From Porticoccus sp002390525 (lineage in GTDB: Bacteria > Pseudomonadota > Gammaproteobacteria > Pseudomonadales > Porticoccaceae), in contig OX044352.1 in the NCBI GenBank assembly GCA_943846655.1, positions 124,001 through 188,000 of the forward strand: DNA of 64,000 bases, in the 5' to 3' direction. The notes beneath the pieces are model-generated. The model ran no database searches and was not told the DNA's origin. It saw nothing but the letters and a program-made list of their open reading frames with translations. Positions 1-6,849 of this stretch are shown one piece after another. The stretch's first letter is position 1, and the number at the start of each line of letters is the position of its first letter. The position numbers were made by a program, and so were the translations under genes.

Positions 1-103
1 GCATATCCAAACGGTACGAATAGAAGTAACGAAAAAATTATTATTGGAAAACGCATATTTAATTCCTGTTAATTTATTGAAAAGCCTATTTATTTTATCA
101 TGA

Positions 104-391
104 TTATAACAATGAAATCTTGTTTGGTAGAAGAAATTTATTGCCAAGAAAATTCATCATTTTAGTGCTTATTTTAATAACAACTGTTCCAACTTCTGAT
201 TTTGTATTTTTATCTGAGTCACAAATTGATGACTCTAGTTTTGGGTTATCACCCTTTACGGAAATAAAGTTTTTGGAAACAAATTGAACACGTTTTACAA
301 TAAATCTGTTAATACATATATCAAACGCTACGATATCATTTACAAGAATTTTTTTTCTTTTTTTGACGAAAATCAAGTCGTTATGCCTCAA
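104..391 (-). CDS. S26 signal-peptidase-like protein, C-terminal part (possibly frameshifted)
   Basis: A 95-residue ORF with a TTG start. It resembles the C-terminal half of S26 (LexA/signal peptidase fold) proteases such as the NiSOD maturation protease. Visible matches are RHNDLIFVKK, NDIVAF, the base-lysine region FIVKRV, and SVKGDNP followed by a CDS triplet and VGTVVIKI. The catalytic serine (GxSM motif) is not in this frame. The TTG start overlaps the TGA stop of the small membrane ORF just upstream (TTGA). One extra T at 390-392 would join the two into a protein of about 147 residues with a membrane segment ahead of the protease domain. It could be a pseudogene, a translationally coupled pair, or a sequence error. 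The family call is by eye and tentative. Confidence 0.4.
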   Translation of the reverse strand: MRHNDLIFVKKRKKILVNDIVAFDICINRFIVKRVQFVSKNFISVKGDNPKLESSICDSDKNTKSEVGTVVIKISTKMMNFLGNKFLLPNKISLL

Positions 392-549
392 ATAACGATC
401 AAAGAAGAAGCGATGGCTGCAAGGATTATACCGGTGATCATCATGATCAGGGCCAAAGTATCTGTACGAGTTCCATCCAAAGGCGAATCAGGGTGACCGA
501 CAACCCTACTACAAATTGTGGATAAAAAATAAAGCGCCATAATTCTCAT
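388..549 (-). CDS. small membrane protein, or N-terminal part of an S26-like peptidase
   Basis: A 53-residue ORF starting at ATG 549 with a clear ribosome site, GAGG, 7 bases upstream. It has a short N-terminal hydrophobic stretch, a polar middle rich in Asp, Arg and Thr, and a C-terminal membrane helix (ALIMMITGIILAAIASSLIVI). I recognise no family for it alone. Its last residues, ASSLIVI, line up in length with the GSSMxPT serine motif of S26 peptidases if joined to the next ORF, which it overlaps by 4 bases. A Fur-like palindrome lies 84 bases upstream. Whether it is a stand-alone peptide or a broken peptidase N-terminus is open. Confidence 0.45.
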   Translation of the reverse strand: MRIMALYFLSTICSRVVGHPDSPLDGTRTDTLALIMMITGIILAAIASSLIVI

Positions 550-843
550 TTTTTTACCTCAGTATATAATTTATTATGTAGCTCATATTCTTATACATAA
601 AAACAAATAACTTCACTTTGAATATATTTTGATTGCAAATGATAATTATTTGCAACAAATATATGCTTTACGGAAAATATTTTTATCCGACGTCTTATAG
701 GACATTCAAGCTTAACTAAATCTCAAAGATCTCAAATATTAAGAAATATGTCATACAATTGTGATAATTTTTAAATAAAAGATAATTTTGATTACATAAG
801 TTATTATTACTAATAATATGAATTACAGGATTGACTTTAACTT
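550..843. other. AT-rich divergent intergenic region
   Basis: A 294-base stretch without a convincing gene. Apart from the Fur-like palindrome it is A/T tracts with many weak -10-like hexamers. I found no clear sigma70 -35/-10 pair, no terminator hairpin and no RNA gene. Confidence 0.5.
633..655. promoter_or_regulatory. Fur-like operator
   Basis: A near-perfect inverted repeat with 8-base arms (TTGCAAAT / ATTTGCAA). The core 19-mer GCAAATGATAATTATTTGC closely resembles proteobacterial Fur boxes (GATAAT repeats with flanking TTGCAA). It lies between two divergent genes, 84 bases upstream of the leftward small ORF and about 190 bases upstream of the rightward secreted protein, so the leftward transcript is the likelier target. 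Binding by Fur, or by a relative such as Zur or Nur, is inference. Confidence 0.5.
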
Positions 844-1242
844 ATGAATAAAATTTATTTGTATATGGTTTTTGTGTTTTTTTCTGTCGGATTAAGTCCA
901 AAAAATTATGCTGAAGAGCTTTATGTTTGCCCAGTTAAAGAGGTTTACAAAACAGGTGCAGGTAGATCTATTGATGTTGCTGGGGGTACTGTAAACATTA
1001 AAATTAATGGAGATAATATTATTGTAACAAATCCTAGTGTTAGCGGCTTTGGCTCAATTGCTTTAGATATAATACAAAGAAATGGTCACCAAATTAAAGC
1101 CAGAAATCCAACAGTGATGTTTACCTACAAAATTGTATCCCGAGAATTTGTTGTTCATACAGGTATTGCTCCAATGAAGTTTGATGTTGACGTAGGACAT
1201 AGGGGCGGACAAATGCGTATTTTTGGAGTGTGCAATAAGTGA
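844..1242 (+). CDS. secreted hypothetical protein
   Basis: 132 residues. The N-terminus is a typical Sec signal peptide: MNK, a hydrophobic core (IYLYMVFVFFSVGL), and a probable cut after NYA near residue 24. The mature part is about 108 residues, beta-rich looking, Gly/Val/Ile-rich, with one Cys near its start (YVCPV) and one near its end (GVCNK) that could form a disulfide. I recognise no family. The ribosome site is weak (AGGA 13 bases upstream). It stands alone between the Fur-like site and a convergent PHA-system gene, so neighbours say little about function. Confidence 0.7.
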   Translation: MNKIYLYMVFVFFSVGLSPKNYAEELYVCPVKEVYKTGAGRSIDVAGGTVNIKINGDNIIVTNPSVSGFGSIALDIIQRNGHQIKARNPTVMFTYKIVSREFVVHTGIAPMKFDVDVGHRGGQMRIFGVCNK

Positions 1243-1269
1243 TTAATACTGATTAATAAAAAAATATTA

Positions 1270-1545
1270 TTAGTAAATTTTTTTTTCTAAATATGAATTA
1301 ATCTCTTTTTCTATAGTTCCTTTGAGGGCTGACATCATCAAGCTCAAGGTAACTTGAATTCTAATTACTGACACGTCAAAACTGATTCGTGCTTCAACGC
1401 CACTGTGTATGAAGTTCACTAGCTTACCCTCAATTTGATAATCACCACCGTATTTTTTTTGGAGATCTTTGCCTAAATCTTCGACTAGAAATTGGAGTTC
1501 CAGATTGCTCATATTATGGGATTTTTGTATTAAAATAGAACTCAT
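1270..1545 (-). CDS. polyhydroxyalkanoic acid system family protein (PHA_gran_rgn)
   Basis: 91 residues from the chosen ATG at 1545, which has AAAGGA 7 bases upstream; an upstream in-frame ATG at 1578 has no such site. The pattern matches the small PHA_gran_rgn family: SILIQKSHNMS at the start, a KKYGGDY segment, HSGVEARISFD in the middle, then a hydrophobic-to-basic end (LMMSALKGTIEKEINSYL). Members occur near PHA granule genes in some proteobacteria, but function is poorly known and no phaC or phasin gene lies in this window, so a role in PHA storage is only suggested by the family name. Monocistronic, convergent with the secreted protein. Confidence 0.75.
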   Translation of the reverse strand: MSSILIQKSHNMSNLELQFLVEDLGKDLQKKYGGDYQIEGKLVNFIHSGVEARISFDVSVIRIQVTLSLMMSALKGTIEKEINSYLEKKIY

Positions 1546-1716
1546 GGTGTAATCCTTTAGTTTTAAACTTTCAAACATATATGTAAATTTTTTTTAGATC
1601 TTTAGCCTAAAAAATCATTCGATAATATAATAACTAATAATCAGGGTTGCTGATAATTTCTGATAAATTTATATTTAATAAAAATTGCTGCAACAGCCAA
1701 TAGGTAAGTTTTATAA

Positions 1717-2190
1717 ATGAACAAAGAAAATAAAAAATTTGAAAAGCCTGCAAATCTAATACGAAGATTTATGGCTATATTGTACGATTCTATGTTGCTC
1801 ATAGGAATAATTTTTGCTTTTGGAGTTATTGTTTTTCTTTTAAGAAAGCTTGCAGGCGATGATACCATGCAAGCGCCAAGTAATATTCTTCAAGTATTCA
1901 TTACTCTTGGCATGTGGTTGAGCTGTATTTATTTTTATGTATTGTGTTGGGTTCGCAGAGGCCAAACCCTTGGAATGAAATCTTGGAAGCTTCATTTGTA
2001 TAGCCAGAAACAACAAGATTTGACGATGATGGAGTGCTTTTCTAGGTGTCTATTTGCCCATATTTCGTTTGGACTTCTTGGCCTCGGTTATTTTTGGTGT
2101 TTAATCGATAAAAAAGGCAGATGTGTTCATGATATTTTAAGTGGCACAATAGTTTTGGTCATAAAAAAAAGTGGCAACGAAGAAACCTAA
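1717..2190 (+). CDS. RDD family membrane protein
   Basis: 157 residues. The N-terminal FEKPANLIRRFMAILYDSMLL carries the Arg and Asp typical of the RDD family in its first membrane helix. A second and a third hydrophobic segment follow (VFITLGMWLSCIYFYVLCW, then AHISFGLLGLGYFW). The middle motif RRGQTLGMKSWKL and the C-terminal KKGRCVHDILSGTIVL are hallmarks of the family. It is a cytoplasmic membrane protein; some RDD proteins have been linked to ion or sodium export, but a substrate cannot be read from this sequence. In many gammaproteobacteria an RDD gene sits next to lptFG, as here, convergent with lptG. Confidence 0.85.
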   Translation: MNKENKKFEKPANLIRRFMAILYDSMLLIGIIFAFGVIVFLLRKLAGDDTMQAPSNILQVFITLGMWLSCIYFYVLCWVRRGQTLGMKSWKLHLYSQKQQDLTMMECFSRCLFAHISFGLLGLGYFWCLIDKKGRCVHDILSGTIVLVIKKSGNEET

Positions 2191-2232
2191 TATAGTATGG
2201 CAATAAAAAATTTTATGCATTAACCGACGTTA

Positions 2233-3567
2233 TCAAGAAGATTTTCTTAATAAAAAAATACCGATCAGCGAGCAAACAATTGCAGGAAAAATAACTGCAA
2301 TAAAAGGTGAGAAACCAAATACCATACTCGCGGGACCAAGCAAGTCTTGGCTAATCCTAAATACAATACCAACAACTACTCCAGCAAAAATGCGATAACC
2401 CATCGAGACTCTTCTAAGTGGACCAAAAATAAATGAACTTGCGATCAACACTAAACCTATGATTGTGAATGGTTGAAGGGCCTTACGCCAAAAGTCTAAC
2501 TCATACCTTGAGGCATTTTGCCCCTGATCGTTCAAGTAGCTAGAATGCTTGTTTAAATCTCTCATAGATAAAGATTCAGATGGAAGAGAGGCAATGTTGA
2601 GCAACTCAGGTGATAATTCCGTAGTCCAAATTCTCTGAATAAAATTTTCTACTCTAGTGCTATTAGCCTCAAAATAAGTCGCAGCTCCAAACTCCTCCAC
2701 CCAAGTACCATTTTGAAAAGACGCTTTATCAGCAAAACTAGCCTTTTTTAATACATGGTTGTCATCAAATTCATAGCGAGTGACGCCAAATAATTCACCG
2801 CCAGGAAAAATTGATTCAATATGCGTAAATTCATTTCCCTCCTTATTCCAAAGACCGCTGGCAGATCCTTGTGATACTTTTCCTTTTGTCAGTAACATAC
2901 GTCTGCTTTCAGCATATTTTTCGCTATGAGGGACTATATACTCTCCAAACATCACTCCAATTACGACAAGTAATAAGATAGGTCTAAGGACCATCCAGAC
3001 TATGCGTAAAACAGAAACCCCTGCCGCCCTAATAACCATTAATTCAGAATTATTAGCCAAACCACCCAAACCTACGAGACAACCAATGAGCGCTGCTGTT
3101 GGAAGAAACTCATATATCCTTCCTGGTGTCGTCAAGGCAACATAAATCAAGACTTGGAAGAAATTATATTCTTTGGTTACATCACCAGCTCCATCTATCA
3201 TAGAGCCAACGGTGTCAAGGGCTACAATTATTAATAGCGCTAAGCCTACAGCTCCAATTACTGAAACCGATATATAGGAGGATATTCTACTCATAGATTT
3301 CAGATCTTTGATGATATAAGAGGGTAAATTTCTAACGAAAAATATTAGTCTCTTTATCGATATATCTTCTTCCCTTATAAACAGAACAAGATTAGAGCAG
3401 TCTTTACCCAATAATCTAATTTTGGATAAGATTAATGATGGTATTTTTTTAGAGGAGGATAAAAAATTCTCAAATATTTCTAATATTAAAGCTCGCATAA
3501 ACTTTAACTTAGTCGCTAAAAAAATCCAGGTCTTCTTTAACTTAGCAAAGAAAATTAGATTTTTCAT
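2233..3567 (-). CDS. lptG: LPS export ABC transporter permease LptG (N-terminally extended)
   Basis: Inner-membrane permease that with LptF and the LptB ATPase extracts LPS and passes it to LptC/LptA. The start chosen is ATG 3567, overlapping the lptF stop as ATGA, which implies translational coupling. This gives 444 residues against about 355-360 usually. The canonical LptG start (MSRISSYISVSVIG) begins only at residue 92. The preceding 91 residues are Lys-, Phe- and Leu-rich and not part of the known family. The rest is normal: TM1, the conserved LLPTAALIGCLVGLGGLANNSEL coupling region, a periplasmic beta domain, and three C-terminal helices. The internal ATG at 3294 has no clear ribosome site. 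Confidence 0.93.
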   Translation of the reverse strand: MKNLIFFAKLKKTWIFLATKLKFMRALILEIFENFLSSSKKIPSLILSKIRLLGKDCSNLVLFIREEDISIKRLIFFVRNLPSYIIKDLKSMSRISSYISVSVIGAVGLALLIIVALDTVGSMIDGAGDVTKEYNFFQVLIYVALTTPGRIYEFLPTAALIGCLVGLGGLANNSELMVIRAAGVSVLRIVWMVLRPILLLVVIGVMFGEYIVPHSEKYAESRRMLLTKGKVSQGSASGLWNKEGNEFTHIESIFPGGELFGVTRYEFDDNHVLKKASFADKASFQNGTWVEEFGAATYFEANSTRVENFIQRIWTTELSPELLNIASLPSESLSMRDLNKHSSYLNDQGQNASRYELDFWRKALQPFTIIGLVLIASSFIFGPLRRVSMGYRIFAGVVVGIVFRISQDLLGPASMVFGFSPFIAVIFPAIVCSLIGIFLLRKSS

Positions 3568-4670
3568 CGTCTCACCAATGGAGTATTGTGCTTTATCCAA
3601 AGCTTTATAGAAGGAAAGTAAAGTAGCAATATAGCTATAATAAAGAATAAAAAATGCACGAACCATAATCCAATGAAAGTTGGGATTAATTCTTCCTCTA
3701 ACGCACTTCTTGCACTGTTAAGCATCACCAAATAGACCATATATATTAAGATTGCTGGGATCATTTTAGAAAATCTACCCTGCCTTTGGTTCGTTTTACT
3801 TAATGGAATAGCTATTAAGCTCATTACTAACACTAAAATTGGAACAGAAAAACGCCACTGCAACTCAGCCACCTGTTCTGGCTCTTTGGCGAGCATTAAT
3901 TCTGAAGTAGTAAGTATCTGATATTTCTTTCTATTGCGCCTATCAGGAGCCTGTTTTTTCATAGATTGTCCGTATTCTTCAAAACGAGTTATCTTATAAT
4001 TTGCCTGCCCTGGGATTCCCTCGATACGGTAACCATCCTTTAAAACAAGATAATCCATACCGTCATCTGAATTTTTTTGTTCTCCAGTTTTCGATACAGT
4101 TAGAATTAATTGGTCTCCATATTCAGAATCAGGATGATGTTCAGCAAGAAAAACGTCGGACATCAAACCTTCTTTATTTATTTCTTCTGTGTATGTAACA
4201 CCCTTACCTTTTTGAATTGGATAAAAGTGACCTGCAGTCATACCATCTAAATCTCCTCTTTCATTTTGGCCTGAAATCAAAGCTTCAACATTACGGGCGC
4301 CGTCTGGGGTAGCAAAAAGACTCAAGTAAGATGACAAAATTGCTACTATAAATGCCGGAACTAGCGTATATAAAGTTAATTTAGTTTGACTCATTCCGCA
4401 TGCAATCATTACTGTCATTTCACTTTGAACATATAAGCGCCCATAAGCTAAAAGAATACCCAAAAAACATGCCAAGGGTATGATTAATTCTAAAAACCCA
4501 GGTAAACGGTAGCCTATCAAGGCAAAAAGAATACCTGCATCCATATCACCGGCAGCAGCTTCCGCCAAGTATTTTACAAATCGGCCACTCATAACAATCA
4601 TTAATAGCACTATTGTGACTGCAGAAGCAGAACTCAAAAAATCACGTGCAAGATATCGAAAAATTAGCAA
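3564..4670 (-). CDS. lptF: LPS export ABC transporter permease LptF
   Basis: 368 residues, normal for LptF. It starts MLIFRYLARDFLSSASAV, followed by TM1, the LPGFLELIIPLACFLGILLAYGRLY region and QSEMTVMIACGMS, which forms the coupling helix to LptB. A periplasmic jellyroll domain covers roughly residues 130-260, and three C-terminal membrane helices follow, with IPLSKTNQRQGRF between them. It forms the LptB2FG heterodimer with the next gene, lptG, whose start overlaps its stop by 4 bases. It is transcribed divergently from pepA, the classical gammaproteobacterial arrangement. Confidence 0.96.
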   Translation of the reverse strand: MLIFRYLARDFLSSASAVTIVLLMIVMSGRFVKYLAEAAAGDMDAGILFALIGYRLPGFLELIIPLACFLGILLAYGRLYVQSEMTVMIACGMSQTKLTLYTLVPAFIVAILSSYLSLFATPDGARNVEALISGQNERGDLDGMTAGHFYPIQKGKGVTYTEEINKEGLMSDVFLAEHHPDSEYGDQLILTVSKTGEQKNSDDGMDYLVLKDGYRIEGIPGQANYKITRFEEYGQSMKKQAPDRRNRKKYQILTTSELMLAKEPEQVAELQWRFSVPILVLVMSLIAIPLSKTNQRQGRFSKMIPAILIYMVYLVMLNSARSALEEELIPTFIGLWFVHFLFFIIAILLLYFPSIKLWIKHNTPLVRR

Positions 4671-4769
4671 TAGAAAGATTCCTATTATGCTTTAATATAT
4701 ATAAATAAATTTATTACTACTAAGTGTACGTTTATTCAAATACCTAACCAACTAAACTTTGGAGAAAAA

Positions 4770-6287
4770 ATGCAACTTAATGCAACTAAATGCGATCTTC
4801 GTTCTAAGAAAACTGAATGTCTAGTGCTAGTTCTCAGCAACAAATATGACAAACATAATAATCCGCAATCTGATATGAATAACTCAGCCCAATATTTAGG
4901 TCCTACTATAATTGAGTTCATAACAAAACTCCAAGAAAGCGGAGATATTCAAAAAAAATTAGGCAGCTCAATAACGATCAATTACCCAGATGGTTTAGAA
5001 GCACAAAGATTGTTAATAGTCAGTAGTGGTAGCGAAATACTAAATGAGCAAATGTTTTTAAGTCTCGCCAAAAGTATCGGATTTAAGCTTAAAGATCTAC
5101 CTGTCAAGGATGCTGTAATCGAGCTTCAAGATATCATTGTCAGTGGCAGAAATGATGTTTGGCAAGCGCAAAAAATTTCTCAGGTACTGGGTGAGCAGAG
5201 TTATTTTTCAGATTCACTAAAAACTATAGTGAAGACTAATTATTCTCTAAAAAAAGTCCTACTTGCTGTACCATCAAATCAAAAATTAAAAGAAATAAAA
5301 GATGCATGTAAATTAGGTTTGTCAGTATCAAAAGGTATGAATTTATCAAAATATCTAGGGGATCTTCCAGGAAATATATGCACGCCCTCCTTTTTAGCAA
5401 AAGAAGCAAAAAAGCTTGCGATGAGTCATTCTCAATTAAGCTGTAAGATAATAAATGAAGCGGAAATGAAAAAGCTTGGTATGCATTCTTTGCTATCAGT
5501 AACAGCTGGGACTAAACAACCTGCAAAAATGATTGTCCTTAAATATGATGGCTCCACTAAGGAAAGAGATAAGCCCATTGTACTAGTAGGAAAAGGTGTC
5601 ACTTTTGATTCAGGCGGCATCAGCCTCAAGCCCGGTGCTGCGATGGATGAAATGAAATATGATATGTGCGGTGCAGCCTCTGTATTGGGTGTTTTTTCTA
5701 TGCTCGTTGACACAGGCCTAAATGTTAACGTGGTTGGGGTGATACCTGCTGTAGAAAATATGCCAGGAGGCAATGCCATAAAGCCTGGTGATATCGTAAA
5801 AAGTATGTCAGGACAAACTATTGAGATTCTAAATACCGATGCAGAGGGTCGGTTGATCTTATGCGATGCTTTAACCTATGCAGCTCGATTTAAGCCAAAA
5901 AACGTAATAGATATTGCGACTTTAACAGGAGCATGCGTAATGACTCTAGGGAGTCATGCATCAGGCCTATTGAGCAATGATGATATTCTTGCAAAAAAAC
6001 TGGAAATTGCAGGTCAAACAAGCTCTGATAGAATTTGGCGTCTTCCAATTTGGAGTGAATATGATGCTCAACTCAAGAGTAATTTTGCCGATATGGCTAA
6101 TCTTGGTGGTCGTTTAGCCGGAACAATTACTGCTGCTTGTTTTCTTGCACGATTCGCAAAAGAGTACAAATGGGCCCATTTAGATATAGCGGGAACAGCT
6201 TGGAAGAGTGGAAGTAGTAAAGGGTCAACGGGTAGGCCGGTTCCTTTGTTATGTCAGTTTCTAATAGAAGAAGCCAATAATGACTAA
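4770..6287 (+). CDS. pepA: leucyl aminopeptidase PepA (M17 family)
   Basis: 505 residues, the usual length for cytosolic hexameric M17 aminopeptidases, which remove N-terminal amino acids and in E. coli also bind DNA at Xer sites. A GGAG site lies 6 bases before the ATG. The N-terminal macrodomain-like part (residues 1-190) is followed by the catalytic domain with the metal/active-site motifs GKGVTFDSGGISLKPG (about 275) and NTDAEGRLILCDAL (about 354), which hold the metal-binding Asp/Glu residues and the catalytic Arg. Residues GTITAACFL and HLDIAGTAW close the site. It overlaps holC by 8 bases. Confidence 0.96.
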   Translation: MQLNATKCDLRSKKTECLVLVLSNKYDKHNNPQSDMNNSAQYLGPTIIEFITKLQESGDIQKKLGSSITINYPDGLEAQRLLIVSSGSEILNEQMFLSLAKSIGFKLKDLPVKDAVIELQDIIVSGRNDVWQAQKISQVLGEQSYFSDSLKTIVKTNYSLKKVLLAVPSNQKLKEIKDACKLGLSVSKGMNLSKYLGDLPGNICTPSFLAKEAKKLAMSHSQLSCKIINEAEMKKLGMHSLLSVTAGTKQPAKMIVLKYDGSTKERDKPIVLVGKGVTFDSGGISLKPGAAMDEMKYDMCGAASVLGVFSMLVDTGLNVNVVGVIPAVENMPGGNAIKPGDIVKSMSGQTIEILNTDAEGRLILCDALTYAARFKPKNVIDIATLTGACVMTLGSHASGLLSNDDILAKKLEIAGQTSSDRIWRLPIWSEYDAQLKSNFADMANLGGRLAGTITAACFLARFAKEYKWAHLDIAGTAWKSGSSKGSTGRPVPLLCQFLIEEANND

Positions 6288-6708
6288 TATTATTTTTTAT
6301 CGCATAAAAGGTGACTATAATTCATTGTTATTATTTGTCTGCCAATTAGTAAATAAAGCTTACCAGAAAAAAATTTCTGTATTAATAAGTACACCGGAAG
6401 AAAGTATATCGAAAAGAATTGATGAGAGATTATGGAGCTTCGATACTGTATCTTTCATTCCTCACGATATTGAAAGCGAACCATCATCAGCTATTGCTAT
6501 CAATCACGAACTCAATCCCGGAAAACATGATCAATTGCTTATTAACCTGTCAGATAGTTCCACACCGGGGTGGTTTTCAAGATTTCAGAAAGTTATTGAA
6601 ATTGTTTATGATGAACAAGAAGTTATTAATAATAAAAGAAAACAATATAGTTTTTATCAGAGTCGTGGTTACCCTATTACATACCATGATTTAACTGTGA
6701 ATAATTAA
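6280..6708 (+). CDS. holC: DNA polymerase III chi subunit
   Basis: 142 residues, overlapping the pepA end. The pattern is HolC: an N-terminal beta strand and helix (IIFYRIKGD, LLFVCQLVNKAYQKK), then RIDERLWSFDTVSFIPHDI, the INLSDS strand and FQKVIEIVYDEQEV. Chi links the clamp loader to single-stranded DNA-binding protein at the replication fork. Its place between pepA and valS is conserved in gammaproteobacteria and supports the call, since chi sequences diverge strongly. An alternative frame inside it (6419-6694) is a shadow. Confidence 0.92.
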   Translation: MTNIIFYRIKGDYNSLLLFVCQLVNKAYQKKISVLISTPEESISKRIDERLWSFDTVSFIPHDIESEPSSAIAINHELNPGKHDQLLINLSDSSTPGWFSRFQKVIEIVYDEQEVINNKRKQYSFYQSRGYPITYHDLTVNN

Positions 6709-6849
6709 GTAAAAATTAGCTTATTACCAGAAGTTAATCGACTCTGACATGCGGATCCATTTATAATTTAGAACTATAAGAATTCTGTATTTGTGCTAAT
6801 CACTATCAATAAGCTGTTTTACCTCTTTTTAACAATAAAATGAGAGCTC

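Noticed and set aside
5432..5779. Long open frame antisense to pepA
   Set aside because: Lies wholly inside an intact, well conserved gene and shows no recognisable protein features; a shadow of pepA coding bias. The same holds for other antisense frames inside valS, pccB, mcm and gabD.
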